DNA from: Treponema sp.
GTDB taxonomy: Bacteria > Spirochaetota > Spirochaetia > Treponematales > Breznakiellaceae
Direction of reading: 5' to 3'
Length of the DNA stretch: 19,542 nucleotides
Assembly (NCBI GenBank): GCA_031254385.1
Contig: JAIRUO010000007.1
Coordinates: 1 to 19,542, forward strand
This document shows positions 1 to 6,956 of this stretch, piece by piece. The position numbers and the translations under genes were made by a program. The notes beneath the pieces were generated by a model. It saw only the letters and a list, made by a program, of their open reading frames with translations. It did no database searches and was not told the origin of the DNA. The stretch's first letter is position 1. Each line of letters opens with the position of its first letter.

Positions 1-1310
1 GCAAGCTGCAAACTTTTGGGGTACATTGGAACAGCGATGCGGCCCCTGCTGGTTGCCCGGTTGTGTTTATCAAAGGGTTCCCAGCACATTCCGTAATCTC
101 CATAAGACGGTATCAATACAACATAAGGAACAATACGGTTGAGTCTGTTTTTGTATGATCTACAATATGCCTCTGGATCAATGCTCTCTATCCAGGCCAG
201 AAGCGAAATTACATTTTCCCTGGTACCTATATCTGAGGGCATAGAGTGGAAATACTCACGGGTAAGAATGGGGAAATGGTTGCCCTGGCGGCCAATGGTC
301 ATTTTTGCCATCTGCCGAACTGTTTCAAATTCGGTATTCACCGCGTCAACATCAACTGCGGCAGCACCTTCTTCTTCTGCTTTTGCCTGCAAATTTTTTA
401 ATTCGTGCTCCGCCGAATAATAGTCCCTTAAAAAAATTTCCATATCATGATCGATTTTGATTAAGCTTCTTAACGTTTCCTGGATGTCGGAAAAAATCTT
501 CTTCTGCCCTTCATTATAACAGGCGGAAATATTTTCCAGTCCTTCCTGGGGAAAATGCTCCATTATATGCAACATATGATCATTCAGAACTCTTTCTGTA
601 TGATGTCGTTCATCATCCTTGGCTCTTATCAGGCTTCTTGTTCCGTCCAATTTGCCCTTGGCTTTATCCAAGAATTGCTGTATGCGTACTGAGGTGTTGC
701 TTTTTGACACCTTGACTTCATCGGTGGTGGAAGGCCGGACCACCCCGGTTCCTACTGACTTTAGCCATTCATCCAGATAATATACCGGCTGGTTAAGAAC
801 ATTTGTGTCAACTACTTTTGAAAAAAGGGTACGGTTTTCCGTATCCATAAAAGTGGGATGCAGAAGAGCGAAACGGAGCAGATACTTTTTGGGGTCAGAG
901 ATCTTACCTGGAGCTCTTCGGCCAACCAGTTTGAAAAATTCCCAAAAAGCAGGTATTAATTGCTGGCGGAACACGCCTCTGTCTTTTGGGTCTTTGGTGT
1001 TAAGGAATTTTTGGAGTTTCTCATGAACCCGCTGGGATATATCCCCTTCTCCCGAAAGGGCTGTCTTGTAATAATTGGGATCATCAAAGGCTGTATGACC
1101 GGTTTCTTCAAACAGCTTTGGTATGTCCGGGAATCTTTCGGCGCTGAGATCTACCGAATCGGTAGTTTGGGGCTCGCCAGCCGGGGCATCATCAAAGATA
1201 CTGGCATAATCCGGCAGTTCTACTTCCGCCGGTTTTGCTTTTGCATCAGTCCCAAGCAAAGCGGCAATTTCTGAATCCATCTCTCCCTGAAACACATTAT
1301 TTTCGGCCAT
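1..1310 (-). CDS. Unrecognised coiled-coil protein, C-terminus cut by the window edge
   Basis: An open frame runs leftward from an ATG at 1310-1308 to the window edge with no stop, giving at least 436 residues. I do not recognise the family. The first ~70 residues are acidic and low in hydrophobics (start MAENNVFQGEMDSEIAALLG). A middle part around residues 205-325 is charged and helical, rich in K/E/R and likely coiled coil. The visible C-terminal part is more globular, with SYGDYGMCWEPFDKHNRAT near residues 405-425. There is no signal peptide or membrane segment, so it is probably cytoplasmic. A weak AAGGG lies about 10 nt before the ATG, and a near-consensus promoter lies just upstream, so it is probably transcribed on its own rather than from the methyltransferase gene behind it. 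Coding frame is secure from length and composition; function is unknown. Confidence 0.85.
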   Translation of the reverse strand, partial: MAENNVFQGEMDSEIAALLGTDAKAKPAEVELPDYASIFDDAPAGEPQTTDSVDLSAERFPDIPKLFEETGHTAFDDPNYYKTALSGEGDISQRVHEKLQKFLNTKDPKDRGVFRQQLIPAFWEFFKLVGRRAPGKISDPKKYLLRFALLHPTFMDTENRTLFSKVVDTNVLNQPVYYLDEWLKSVGTGVVRPSTTDEVKVSKSNTSVRIQQFLDKAKGKLDGTRSLIRAKDDERHHTERVLNDHMLHIMEHFPQEGLENISACYNEGQKKIFSDIQETLRSLIKIDHDMEIFLRDYYSAEHELKNLQAKAEEEGAAAVDVDAVNTEFETVRQMAKMTIGRQGNHFPILTREYFHSMPSDIGTRENVISLLAWIESIDPEAYCRSYKNRLNRIVPYVVLIPSYGDYGMCWEPFDKHNRATSRGRIAVPMYPKSLQL

Positions 1311-1329
1311 ATCTTTTTTCCCTTATCTT

Positions 1330-1358
1330 TTTATAAGTTTTTTCTACAACCCTGTCAA
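1330..1358 (-). promoter_or_regulatory. Sigma70-type promoter for the coiled-coil protein gene
   Basis: On the minus strand a perfect -35 TTGACA (1358-1353) is followed by exactly 17 bp and then TATAAA (1335-1330). Expected transcription start is near 1323, giving a very short leader of about 13 nt that holds the weak AAGGG ribosome site. It is the best-looking housekeeping promoter in the window. Confidence 0.75.
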
Positions 1359-1394
1359 CTAAGATTATTTCACAAAATAGTATTTTTCTATATA

Positions 1395-2213
1395 TCATTT
1401 TTGCAAAACCCCTGCCCAGGCATGCATGACAATTCCAAAAGCCACCGAAACATTAAGTGATCCCTTTGCGCCAAAGATGGGTATGCTTACCCTTCCCAGT
1501 GAAGAGTCCGCCCTAGCCAGGGCTTTGGGACTTACCCCCAGTTCCTCCGAACCTATGATCATGACTCCCCGGCTTGGAAAAGGAAAATCTTCAAGCTTTG
1601 TTCCCCCTGTTTCCAAGGCAAAAAAGGCGGTGCAATGAGGAAAAGATTCTGTACTATTTGGCATATTCATAAATGGGTCTTCTTCCAGCCGCAGCCAGGG
1701 AAGGACAGAAACGCAGCCCATGGCGGTTCTCTTTGCCCGCGGATGATTGGGGTCAGCGCAAAAAGGGGAAAGATAGATTTTCTCAGCCCCAAAAGATTCT
1801 GCGCAGCGGAATATTGCGCCTACATTAAAAGGAGATCGTATATCTTCCAGATAAACTTCCATGCCGGGGAAGATACGCCGTTTTTCTTGGTTTAGCCCAC
1901 CTGAATCAGCGGCGTGAAAATCCCAATCCGAAGGAAATTGTCCTGTTTCGCTTCTAAGGAGATGGCATACCGTTTTAAGGCTGCGCCATAAGCCGTTTGT
2001 TTCCAGGTTATCTCGAATTTCTATCAGCGCTTTACCTAGCTTTTCCGGCACGCGGTTTATCCAGAGACTAAGAATATCCGTCAAATACACAATTTCATCT
2101 TTACTAAGTCCCGGTTTAAGAAGGCATCTGCGTTCAGCTTCTTCAAAAATTTTTGCAGTCTTTCGTAAACCTTGGGAATATGGCAGTTCTTTTAATTTGT
2201 GGGGCGGTATCAA
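1395..2213 (-). CDS. TrmH/SpoU-family RNA 2'-O-methyltransferase
   Basis: The 272-residue protein has the three SPOUT motifs of SpoU/TrmH enzymes, which methylate ribose 2'-OH in tRNA or rRNA using S-adenosylmethionine in a trefoil-knot fold. Motif 1 is LEDIRSPFNVGAIFRCAESF (residues 122-141) with conserved N130 and R136. Motif 2 is GVMIIGSEELGVS (216-228) with E223. Motif 3 is VSIPIFGAKGSLNVSVAFG (242-260) with S252, L253 and N254. The first ~115 residues form a helical extension that is not the usual L30e-like RNA-binding domain as far as I can judge. The ATG overlaps the stop of the upstream dehydrogenase-like gene as ATGA (4 bp), so the two are translationally coupled. The exact RNA target (23S rRNA, tRNA G18 or other) cannot be told from sequence. 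Confidence 0.88.
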   Translation of the reverse strand: MIPPHKLKELPYSQGLRKTAKIFEEAERRCLLKPGLSKDEIVYLTDILSLWINRVPEKLGKALIEIRDNLETNGLWRSLKTVCHLLRSETGQFPSDWDFHAADSGGLNQEKRRIFPGMEVYLEDIRSPFNVGAIFRCAESFGAEKIYLSPFCADPNHPRAKRTAMGCVSVLPWLRLEEDPFMNMPNSTESFPHCTAFFALETGGTKLEDFPFPSRGVMIIGSEELGVSPKALARADSSLGRVSIPIFGAKGSLNVSVAFGIVMHAWAGVLQK

Positions 2214-3358
2214 AACGCCTGCTTCAGAATATCAAAGGCATTTTCCGAAGCAACAGTCCAGGGGGAATAGGCGACAAATTCCAACTCTCTGGCCGTTTCT
2301 GCTGCCGGAATAAGGCGATCCAGGGAAAGGTTGAATTCCTTGAGCCTGGCAGGTACTTGCAAAAGCCCCATATAATGACGAATGCTTTCTGGCACCATTG
2401 CCGCGGCTTCTGCAACAGAGATCCCTTCCACGGGTTCGTCCATTAGGGCCGCTACTTTAGCCATTTTGTCCGGCCTGGCTGCGGCCAGCTTTTCCATAAT
2501 ATACGGGAGTATAACTGTCGAACACCAGGATTTAGCCACCGGGAATTTCGCGCTCAAAGAATATGCCAGGGCAGTTCCTATACCCGGGACGCTTATCGAA
2601 GAACCCATAGCGGTAAGAAACGCTGCATTTACATAAGATTCCATAAAACCCGGGCCAAAGTTCTCTGGCTGAGTTTTTATCATTTTTCCGTATAGGGCAA
2701 TAGCCTGTTCTAAAAGGCTGTCCGAAAAAAAACCGGCTTTTGCCGAACAATAGGCTTCCACGGCAGTGCAAAATCCGTCAAATACGGTAGTGGAAGCGTG
2801 TTTTCCGCTCAAAGATCCGGAAAAAAAACCGCCGTCCATTATTACTGCCTTGCAAAAACCTCCAGGGGTCTTGATTTGCTTTACTGACCTATCCCTGGGA
2901 TCCATTGCTATAAAATAATTTGCCACAGAAAAAAGGTCTGGCTCAAAGGCGGGAATTGCAATATAAGGAATAAAGGGATCATTGTCTTTACCGCTGTCCA
3001 GGAACTCAAAAAGGCCAAATCTGGACAGGGCGGTTCTAGCTGCCATACGGGCTATAGACTGCGTTTTTAGGCCGCCAAAACCTATCACTACATTACAGCG
3101 CGCTCCCCGCGCCAAATCGGCTGCTCTTTCTGTCTCTTCTGCGTTTGACTGAGAGGAAATCTCGTCAAAAAGTATGCTCTCTACCCCAGATTGTTCAAGA
3201 ACCGCCTGAAGCCGGCCTATGGCGTTGGCTTCATAGAGCAACTGCTCGGTAATAATCAAGGCCTTGCCGCCTAAAGAGGCGCAAAGAATTCCTGCGCGAC
3301 TTACCGAGTCATACCCGATGATGATTTCCGGGTCCAGTTTATACACTATATCTGTCAT
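2210..3358 (-). CDS. Iron-alcohol-dehydrogenase-fold protein lacking the metal ligands
   Basis: The 382-residue protein has the length and layout of group III (iron-type) alcohol dehydrogenases: an N-terminal Rossmann-like half (residues 1-170), then an all-helical half. The landmark VIGFGG (91-96) stands where the family has GGGS, and IPAFEPDLFS (135-144) where it has the glycine/threonine-rich IPTTAGTGSE. In the helical half D194 in FDGFCTAVEAY matches the aspartate metal ligand, but by my hand alignment to FucO the three histidine ligands fall on T198, T262 and K276, and the catalytic-site histidine on Y266. The fold seems kept while the metal site and nucleotide motif are lost, so an oxidoreductase role is doubtful; a binding or glycerol-phosphate-dehydrogenase-like role is possible. 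It overlaps the downstream methyltransferase gene by 4 bp. An AGGA site sits 8 nt before the ATG, directly after a terminator T-tract. Confidence 0.7.
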   Translation of the reverse strand: MTDIVYKLDPEIIIGYDSVSRAGILCASLGGKALIITEQLLYEANAIGRLQAVLEQSGVESILFDEISSQSNAEETERAADLARGARCNVVIGFGGLKTQSIARMAARTALSRFGLFEFLDSGKDNDPFIPYIAIPAFEPDLFSVANYFIAMDPRDRSVKQIKTPGGFCKAVIMDGGFFSGSLSGKHASTTVFDGFCTAVEAYCSAKAGFFSDSLLEQAIALYGKMIKTQPENFGPGFMESYVNAAFLTAMGSSISVPGIGTALAYSLSAKFPVAKSWCSTVILPYIMEKLAAARPDKMAKVAALMDEPVEGISVAEAAAMVPESIRHYMGLLQVPARLKEFNLSLDRLIPAAETARELEFVAYSPWTVASENAFDILKQAF

Positions 3359-3370
3359 TCAAGCAGTCCT

Positions 3371-3410
3371 AAAAAAAACGGAACCTATGACACATAGTGC
3401 CAAGGTTCCG
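3371..3410 (-). terminator. Intrinsic terminator after flgM, possibly an attenuator
   Basis: On the minus strand the arms CGGAACCT (3410-3403) and AGGTTCCG (3386-3379) form a perfect 8-bp stem with a 16-nt loop, followed at once by eight T residues (3378-3371). This is a textbook Rho-independent terminator for flgM. Only 12 nt separate the T-tract from the ATG of the dehydrogenase-like gene, so that gene must be read either by readthrough or from a promoter upstream of the hairpin. Confidence 0.85.
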
Positions 3411-3422
3411 CCGTTATTCACT

Positions 3423-3451
3423 TTTATACAAATGCGCCAGAAGGCTTTAAA
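3423..3451 (-). promoter_or_regulatory. Possible promoter for the dehydrogenase-like/methyltransferase pair
   Basis: On the minus strand TTTAAA (3451-3446), 17 bp, then TATAAA (3428-3423), the latter preceded by TG as in extended -10 elements. Transcription would start just before the terminator hairpin at 3371-3410 and so place it in the leader of the two-gene operon. The -35 box matches only four of six positions. Confidence 0.4.
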
Positions 3452-3466
3452 CACTATTCGAATTAA

Positions 3467-3757
3467 TTAACCAAAGAGAACGTCTATAAGCCTGTCCGCT
3501 GTGGCATTGATCGTCTCCTTGTTCAGATAGGACGGATCATTAATCTTAGCCCTGAGCTCTTCAATCTTTTCTGTTTGTAATTCCTGGGCAGAAGCCACAA
3601 TTTCCCTGACCCGGTACAGTTCAGCCTTTTCTACAGCTTCCGAAGAAATGCTTACGGTATCTGTTTTGGGAACATCGTTTACCTGATTTGTCCGTCCAGG
3701 TTTTTTTCCGGGTTGAATGGGATCAATAGAACCTACCCTGTCGATTGTCATACTCAT
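3467..3757 (-). CDS. flgM: FlgM, anti-sigma-28 factor of the flagellar regulon
   Basis: A 96-residue protein of typical FlgM size and form. FlgM holds the flagellar sigma factor FliA inactive until the hook-basal body is complete, then leaves the cell. The N-terminal ~35 residues are polar and look disordered (MSMTIDRVGSIDPIQPGKK). The family signature DTVSISSEAVEKAE follows (about residues 33-46), then VREIVASAQELQTEKIEEL and INDPSYLNKETINATADRL, the C-terminal helices that grip sigma-28, ending IDVLFG. The ATG at 3757 is preceded by AGGTAGGA; a second ATG two codons on is a minor alternative. A perfect sigma28-type GCCGATAA lies 16 nt upstream, suggesting that FlgM production is fed back by its own target. 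A strong terminator follows. Assignment rests on motif recognition and length. Confidence 0.85.
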   Translation of the reverse strand: MSMTIDRVGSIDPIQPGKKPGRTNQVNDVPKTDTVSISSEAVEKAELYRVREIVASAQELQTEKIEELRAKINDPSYLNKETINATADRLIDVLFG

Positions 3758-3773
3758 ATCCTACCTGTCTTGA

Positions 3774-3800
3774 TTATCGGCAATAAAATACAGAAAATTC
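3774..3800 (-). promoter_or_regulatory. Sigma28 (FliA)-type promoter of flgM
   Basis: On the minus strand a perfect GCCGATAA (3781-3774) lies 16 nt before the flgM ATG. Upstream, TGAATTTT matches six of eight positions of the TAAAGTTT -35 consensus at a 12-bp spacing (11 is usual). The position, the perfect -10 octamer and the gene it serves make this credible; the short leader (~10 nt) would still carry the ribosome site. Confidence 0.6.
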
Positions 3801-3879
3801 ACACCTATTGAGCTTTTTCAAGACTGAAGTTTTTAAACCTCTCTATATATACTATACATTCTTTTCGTTTTTATCATAA

Positions 3880-4362
3880 ATGTCAAGGGAATTTAAATAT
3901 TTTTATAGTGCCGATAATAAAACAATGGGGCAATTTTTACAGGTTTTGGGGTTTGTCACAATTGCTGTTTTTCTGCTTTGGTTTGGTTATACCCTGTTTA
4001 TCAGGATAGGCCTACCGGCTTCTTATGGATACGGCCCTAAAAAGCGCAAGGGCCCCAAGCCCAGCGGCATAGGGCTTCCTGGAGACCCCCATACCTGCCC
4101 AGTCTGTAGTGCCAAACTGGAAGACGGCTTACTGGTAAAATCCATCGCGTTTCCTTCCCTTAATGGCGGCGAGGATCGTTTTATGCATATAAAAGGCTGC
4201 GTCTACTGCCTGTCTGGGGAACGCGACCGGATTTGCCCGGTCTGCGGCCATGTCCTTATAGGAGATGAAATACTTATTTGCAGGCTATTTGAACGGAATC
4301 CTGCCTCCAAAAGACGCGCCCACGTTCATGTTCTCGGCTGTTCCCACTGTCGGAGAGTCTAA
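3880..4362 (+). CDS. Membrane-anchored protein with two zinc-ribbon motifs
   Basis: A 160-residue protein I cannot place in a named family. One strongly hydrophobic segment at about residues 17-42 (LQVLGFVTIAVFLLWFGYTL) is followed by a basic stretch (KKRKGPKPSG, 54-63), so the C-terminus should lie in the cytoplasm. That part carries two CPxC...CxxC pairs: C73/C76 with C107/C110, and C119/C122 with C154/C157, the pattern of two tandem zinc ribbons; C134 is extra. An in-frame stop at 3877-3879 fixes the upstream limit, but no Shine-Dalgarno is visible before the ATG at 3880, and an in-frame ATG at 3925 just before the membrane segment is a real alternative. It is divergent from flgM. A role in nucleic acid or protein binding at the membrane is only a guess. 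Confidence 0.75.
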   Translation: MSREFKYFYSADNKTMGQFLQVLGFVTIAVFLLWFGYTLFIRIGLPASYGYGPKKRKGPKPSGIGLPGDPHTCPVCSAKLEDGLLVKSIAFPSLNGGEDRFMHIKGCVYCLSGERDRICPVCGHVLIGDEILICRLFERNPASKRRAHVHVLGCSHCRRV

Positions 4363-4474
4363 CTGGCCCATTTAACAGCAATATCCGGTTTCTTAGCTCA
4401 AAATTCGAAGCGCCATGCTTATGAATGCCGTAATAAGGCAGTACGGAATTATAGCAATCTTTATATCCGTATAG

Positions 4475-4491
4475 TATAATTCTATTGGAGG
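4475..4491 (+). promoter_or_regulatory. -10 box and ribosome site before the nuclease-like gene
   Basis: A perfect TATAAT (4475-4480) is followed by GGAGG (4487-4491), five bases before the ATG at 4497. No good -35 box is visible, and the predicted start of transcription falls at the ribosome site, so the promoter is uncertain while the ribosome site is clear. The site decides the start: an in-frame TTG at 4485 overlaps it and is unlikely to be used. Confidence 0.45.
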
Positions 4492-4496
4492 TAATT

Positions 4497-5141
4497 ATGC
4501 CGTCACAAGCAGCCAAAAACAATATTCCCGATGAACCCCTGACATTCGAAAAGGTCTGGGCCACGATCCAAGAAAATGACCGGAGGTATCAGAAACAACG
4601 GGAGGAAAATGACCGGAGGTATAAAGAACAACAAGAGGAAAAAAACCGCGAGTATCAGAAACAACGAGAAGCTCTTGAAAAACAGATGAAAGAAACCGAC
4701 AGGCGTATTGGAGAACTGGGCAATCGTTTTGGCGAGCTCGCGGAACACCTGGTAGCCCCTAGCATCATGGAAAAATTCAATGAGCTGAATTTTCGCTTTG
4801 ATAAACGTGCTGAAAATATAGAACTACACGAAGTCGGAGATGCCAAGGCCTACGCGGAAATTGATATTTTGCTGGAGAATAGGGATATTGCTATAGCTGT
4901 TGAGGTTAAGGCAAAACCCACACAGAAAGATGTGGATAAACATATCAAGCGTATAGAAATACTACGGTGTTTCGCTGACAATCATAATGACAAACGTAAA
5001 TACCGGGGTGCCATGGCTGGGGCGATAATGACTAAAGCGGTACGGGAATATGTTATAAAGAAAGGAATGTATGCGATAGAGCAGAGCGGCGACACAGTTT
5101 ACATAAATGTTCCCGTCGGCTTTAAACCCCATGAGTGGTAG
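4497..5141 (+). CDS. Coiled-coil protein with a PD-(D/E)XK nuclease-like domain
   Basis: A 214-residue protein from the ATG at 4497, which has GGAGG at ideal spacing. Residues 26-58 are three near-identical 11-residue repeats (ENDRRYQKQRE-like) that continue into a coiled coil to about residue 85. The C-terminal part holds a PD-(D/E)XK core: D123 in YAEIDILLEN, then E136 and K138 in IAVEVKAK, with the typical hydrophobic strand between. This architecture matches the DUF3782-type proteins that occur in several copies in cyanobacterial and spirochaete genomes and whose function is unproven. DNA cleavage is possible from the intact acidic and lysine residues but is inferred. No toxin, methylase or integrase partner is next to it; the ThuA-like gene follows after 60 bp. 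Confidence 0.8.
   Translation: MPSQAAKNNIPDEPLTFEKVWATIQENDRRYQKQREENDRRYKEQQEEKNREYQKQREALEKQMKETDRRIGELGNRFGELAEHLVAPSIMEKFNELNFRFDKRAENIELHEVGDAKAYAEIDILLENRDIAIAVEVKAKPTQKDVDKHIKRIEILRCFADNHNDKRKYRGAMAGAIMTKAVREYVIKKGMYAIEQSGDTVYINVPVGFKPHEW
4572..4670 (+). repeat. Three tandem 33-bp repeats inside the nuclease-like gene
   Basis: GAAAATGACCGGAGGTAT occurs at 4572-4589 and again at 4605-4622; a diverged third copy begins at 4638. The unit is 33 bp, encoding 11 residues in frame, the length of a hendecad coiled-coil repeat. The first two copies are nearly identical at DNA level, which points to recent duplication. Confidence 0.9.
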
Positions 5142-5201
5142 GCTGTGGCAGAATGACAAAAAACCATTAATAAGCGGACTGAAGGCCCGGCAGGATTAGC
5201 T

Positions 5202-5933
5202 ATGATTAACGTAACGATTTTCAATGAATTTGTCCACGAAATAATTGATGAAGCGGTAAAGGCAGTATATCCCGAAGGGATTCACGCTGCCATAAAATCC
5301 TTTCTGGAAAAAGACGAGGCCATCGGAAAGATACGCTGCGCCGTGCTTCAGGATCACCGTGAGACATTGAGCAAGGAAGCCCTTGATGATACTGATGTCC
5401 TTATCTGGTGGGGCCACATGAAACACCACGAAGTAGATGACGAGGTGGTTGCCAGAGTGCGCCGGCGCGTTCTGGACGGCATGGGTCTGGTAGTCCTTCA
5501 TTCGGGACACGCTTCAAAACCTTTCAAAGCCCTCATGGGAACAGATACCGATCAACTCCGCTGGCGGGCTGCTGGGGAGAAAGTCAGGCTGTGGAACATT
5601 GCCAAGAATCATCCCATTACCCGCGGGCTGACCGAAACTTTTGTCATTCCGCATGATGAAACGTATGGCGAGCCTTTTGGCATTCCCAACCCTGACGAGC
5701 TCATCTTTTTAAGCTGGTTCCAGGGCGGAGAAGTATTCCGTAGCGGCTGTACCTGGCGCAGGGGGGAAGGAAAGATCTTCTATTTCCAGAATGGGCATGA
5801 AACCCATCCGGTTTACCATCAGAAGGAAGTTCAGCTTGTCATTACAAATGCCGTCAAATGGGCTTGTCCTGTGGAACGGTGCTGTATCATTGACAGAGGC
5901 GGCCCGAATACTCCGGCTTTGGAAAAGGTATAG
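5202..5933 (+). CDS. ThuA-like (trehalose utilisation family) protein
   Basis: A 243-residue protein of the ThuA family, which has a class-I glutamine-amidotransferase-like fold and is found in sugar-utilisation gene sets; its biochemical activity is not firmly known. Recognisable blocks are DTDVLIWWGHMKHHEVDDEV (residues 63-82), GMGLVVLHSGHASKPF (93-108), IPHDETYGEPFGIPNPDEL (149-167) and FYFQNGHETHPVYHQ (193-207). Several conserved histidines (H72, H100, H103, H199, H202) line up with the family blocks. There is no signal peptide, so it should act in the cytoplasm. The ATG has a modest AGGA upstream. The stop is only 3 bp before the next ATG, so it is co-translated with the exported peptidase gene. 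No transporter or oxidoreductase of sugar metabolism is adjacent, unlike the classical thu operon. Confidence 0.85.
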   Translation: MINVTIFNEFVHEIIDEAVKAVYPEGIHAAIKSFLEKDEAIGKIRCAVLQDHRETLSKEALDDTDVLIWWGHMKHHEVDDEVVARVRRRVLDGMGLVVLHSGHASKPFKALMGTDTDQLRWRAAGEKVRLWNIAKNHPITRGLTETFVIPHDETYGEPFGIPNPDELIFLSWFQGGEVFRSGCTWRRGEGKIFYFQNGHETHPVYHQKEVQLVITNAVKWACPVERCCIIDRGGPNTPALEKV

Positions 5934-5936
5934 AAA

Positions 5937-6848
5937 ATGATTCGACATCCTTATTCATTACCTGTAATACTACTCTTGCTGCTTGTCGCAGTAACGCTTC
6001 CTGCGCAGCAGTCGGGCAGCGCCCCAAGCCGTGCTGAACAGGTAATGAAGGCCATCGCTCAGGCATACCCTGACCGAGTGAGCCATGCGGAATTCCGGAA
6101 TGGGGATTGGGCGGTTCTTTTAGGCGGGAAGTGGTATTATTACGCGGAAGGACGGCTGCTGCCTGAAGAAATACGGCACCGTGTTGCGGAATATACCAGC
6201 TACACTTTTTACAACTATGTCGTGGAACTGCCCCCCTGGACTACGCCTAGTGCAGAAGAAAACGCCCGTATGCGGGAAACTATGAGAGGTATTGAAGAGT
6301 GGGAGCAGCTGCCCATACAGCGATCCAATCATTTTTTTGATGCTCTCTGGCGTATAACCAACCGTGACGAATCCTGGGACAGGGTAAAAACGATACGCTT
6401 TTTGGGCCATACAGTAATGATGCATTATTCCATTCTTGAAGAATTAAGCCTTGTGGAAGAAAGAATCCTTGTACTCGCCAGGACAAATTCTGCGGTACGG
6501 CAATGGATAGATTCCCTTGGCACTGTTGAAGGCTGGAGCTGGCGCAATATTTCGGCCTCGCAAAGCCGGAGTTTTCATTCTTACGGAGCTGCCATAGACT
6601 TACTTCCCAGAAACCTGGGAGGGCTGGCAACATACTGGCAATGGACAGCCCAGGTCACACCGGAATGGTGGACTGTCCCTTATTCTAGGCGCTATCACCC
6701 ACCACTTGAGGTGATCAAGATTTTTGAGTCCTTTGGCTTTGCCTGGGGCGGCAAATGGATGGTTTACGATACCATGCATTTTGAATACCGACCGGAGATT
6801 TTGATATTAAGCGGCATACCCCTGATAGATCAGCGGACTCTTTTTTAG
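5937..6848 (+). CDS. Exported M15-family (VanY/DacY-like) peptidoglycan peptidase
   Basis: A 303-residue protein with a signal peptide (hydrophobic residues 8-22, likely cut after LPAQQ or nearby). The C-terminal domain has the zinc site of M15 peptidases, which cut D-Ala or L-Ala-D-Glu bonds in wall peptides: H214 and D221 in SFHSYGAAIDLLP, then WGGKWMVYDTMHFEY (269-284) with D278, H281 and E283, the W..f.D..HFE form of the Peptidase_M15_4/VanY-like group. The ~190 residues before it are poorly known. The ATG lies 3 bp after the ThuA-like stop with AAAGG in front of it. Wall remodelling in the periplasm is the likely job; substrate is inferred from family only. No catalytic residue appears to be missing. 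Confidence 0.83.
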   Translation: MIRHPYSLPVILLLLLVAVTLPAQQSGSAPSRAEQVMKAIAQAYPDRVSHAEFRNGDWAVLLGGKWYYYAEGRLLPEEIRHRVAEYTSYTFYNYVVELPPWTTPSAEENARMRETMRGIEEWEQLPIQRSNHFFDALWRITNRDESWDRVKTIRFLGHTVMMHYSILEELSLVEERILVLARTNSAVRQWIDSLGTVEGWSWRNISASQSRSFHSYGAAIDLLPRNLGGLATYWQWTAQVTPEWWTVPYSRRYHPPLEVIKIFESFGFAWGGKWMVYDTMHFEYRPEILILSGIPLIDQRTLF

Positions 6849-6921
6849 AAAAATAATCTGGTAAATCTTAAGGAAATTACTCAAAAATTCTTATAGCGAC
6901 ACTTTTGTAGCCTTTAGCTAT

Positions 6922-6950
6922 TTGTTGAAATTCAAAGAGCCATTAATAAT
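6922..6950 (+). promoter_or_regulatory. Possible promoter of the XRE regulator gene
   Basis: TTGTTG (6922-6927), 17 bp, AATAAT (6945-6950). Transcription would begin about at the ATG (6957), and no Shine-Dalgarno is visible, so the mRNA may be leaderless. Matches are moderate in AT-rich DNA, where chance hits are common. Confidence 0.35.
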
Positions 6951-6956
6951 TCTTAT

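Noticed and set aside
139..1274. Plus-strand open frames across 139-1274
   Set aside because: They lie antisense to one continuous minus-strand frame from 1310 to the window edge with a strong promoter and protein-like composition.
3910..3917. Plus-strand GCCGATAA as a confident sigma28 promoter
   Set aside because: No TAAA box at the required 15-bp spacing (TAAA at 3894-3897 is 12 bp away), so it is kept only as part of a finding and not as a feature.
4485..4497. TTG start for the nuclease-like gene at 4485
   Set aside because: The TTG is part of the ribosome site; the ATG at 4497 has ideal spacing from GGAGG.
6849..6921. Terminator after the M15 peptidase gene
   Set aside because: Only a 4-bp TAGC/GCTA stem without a T-tract is visible, which is too weak to call.
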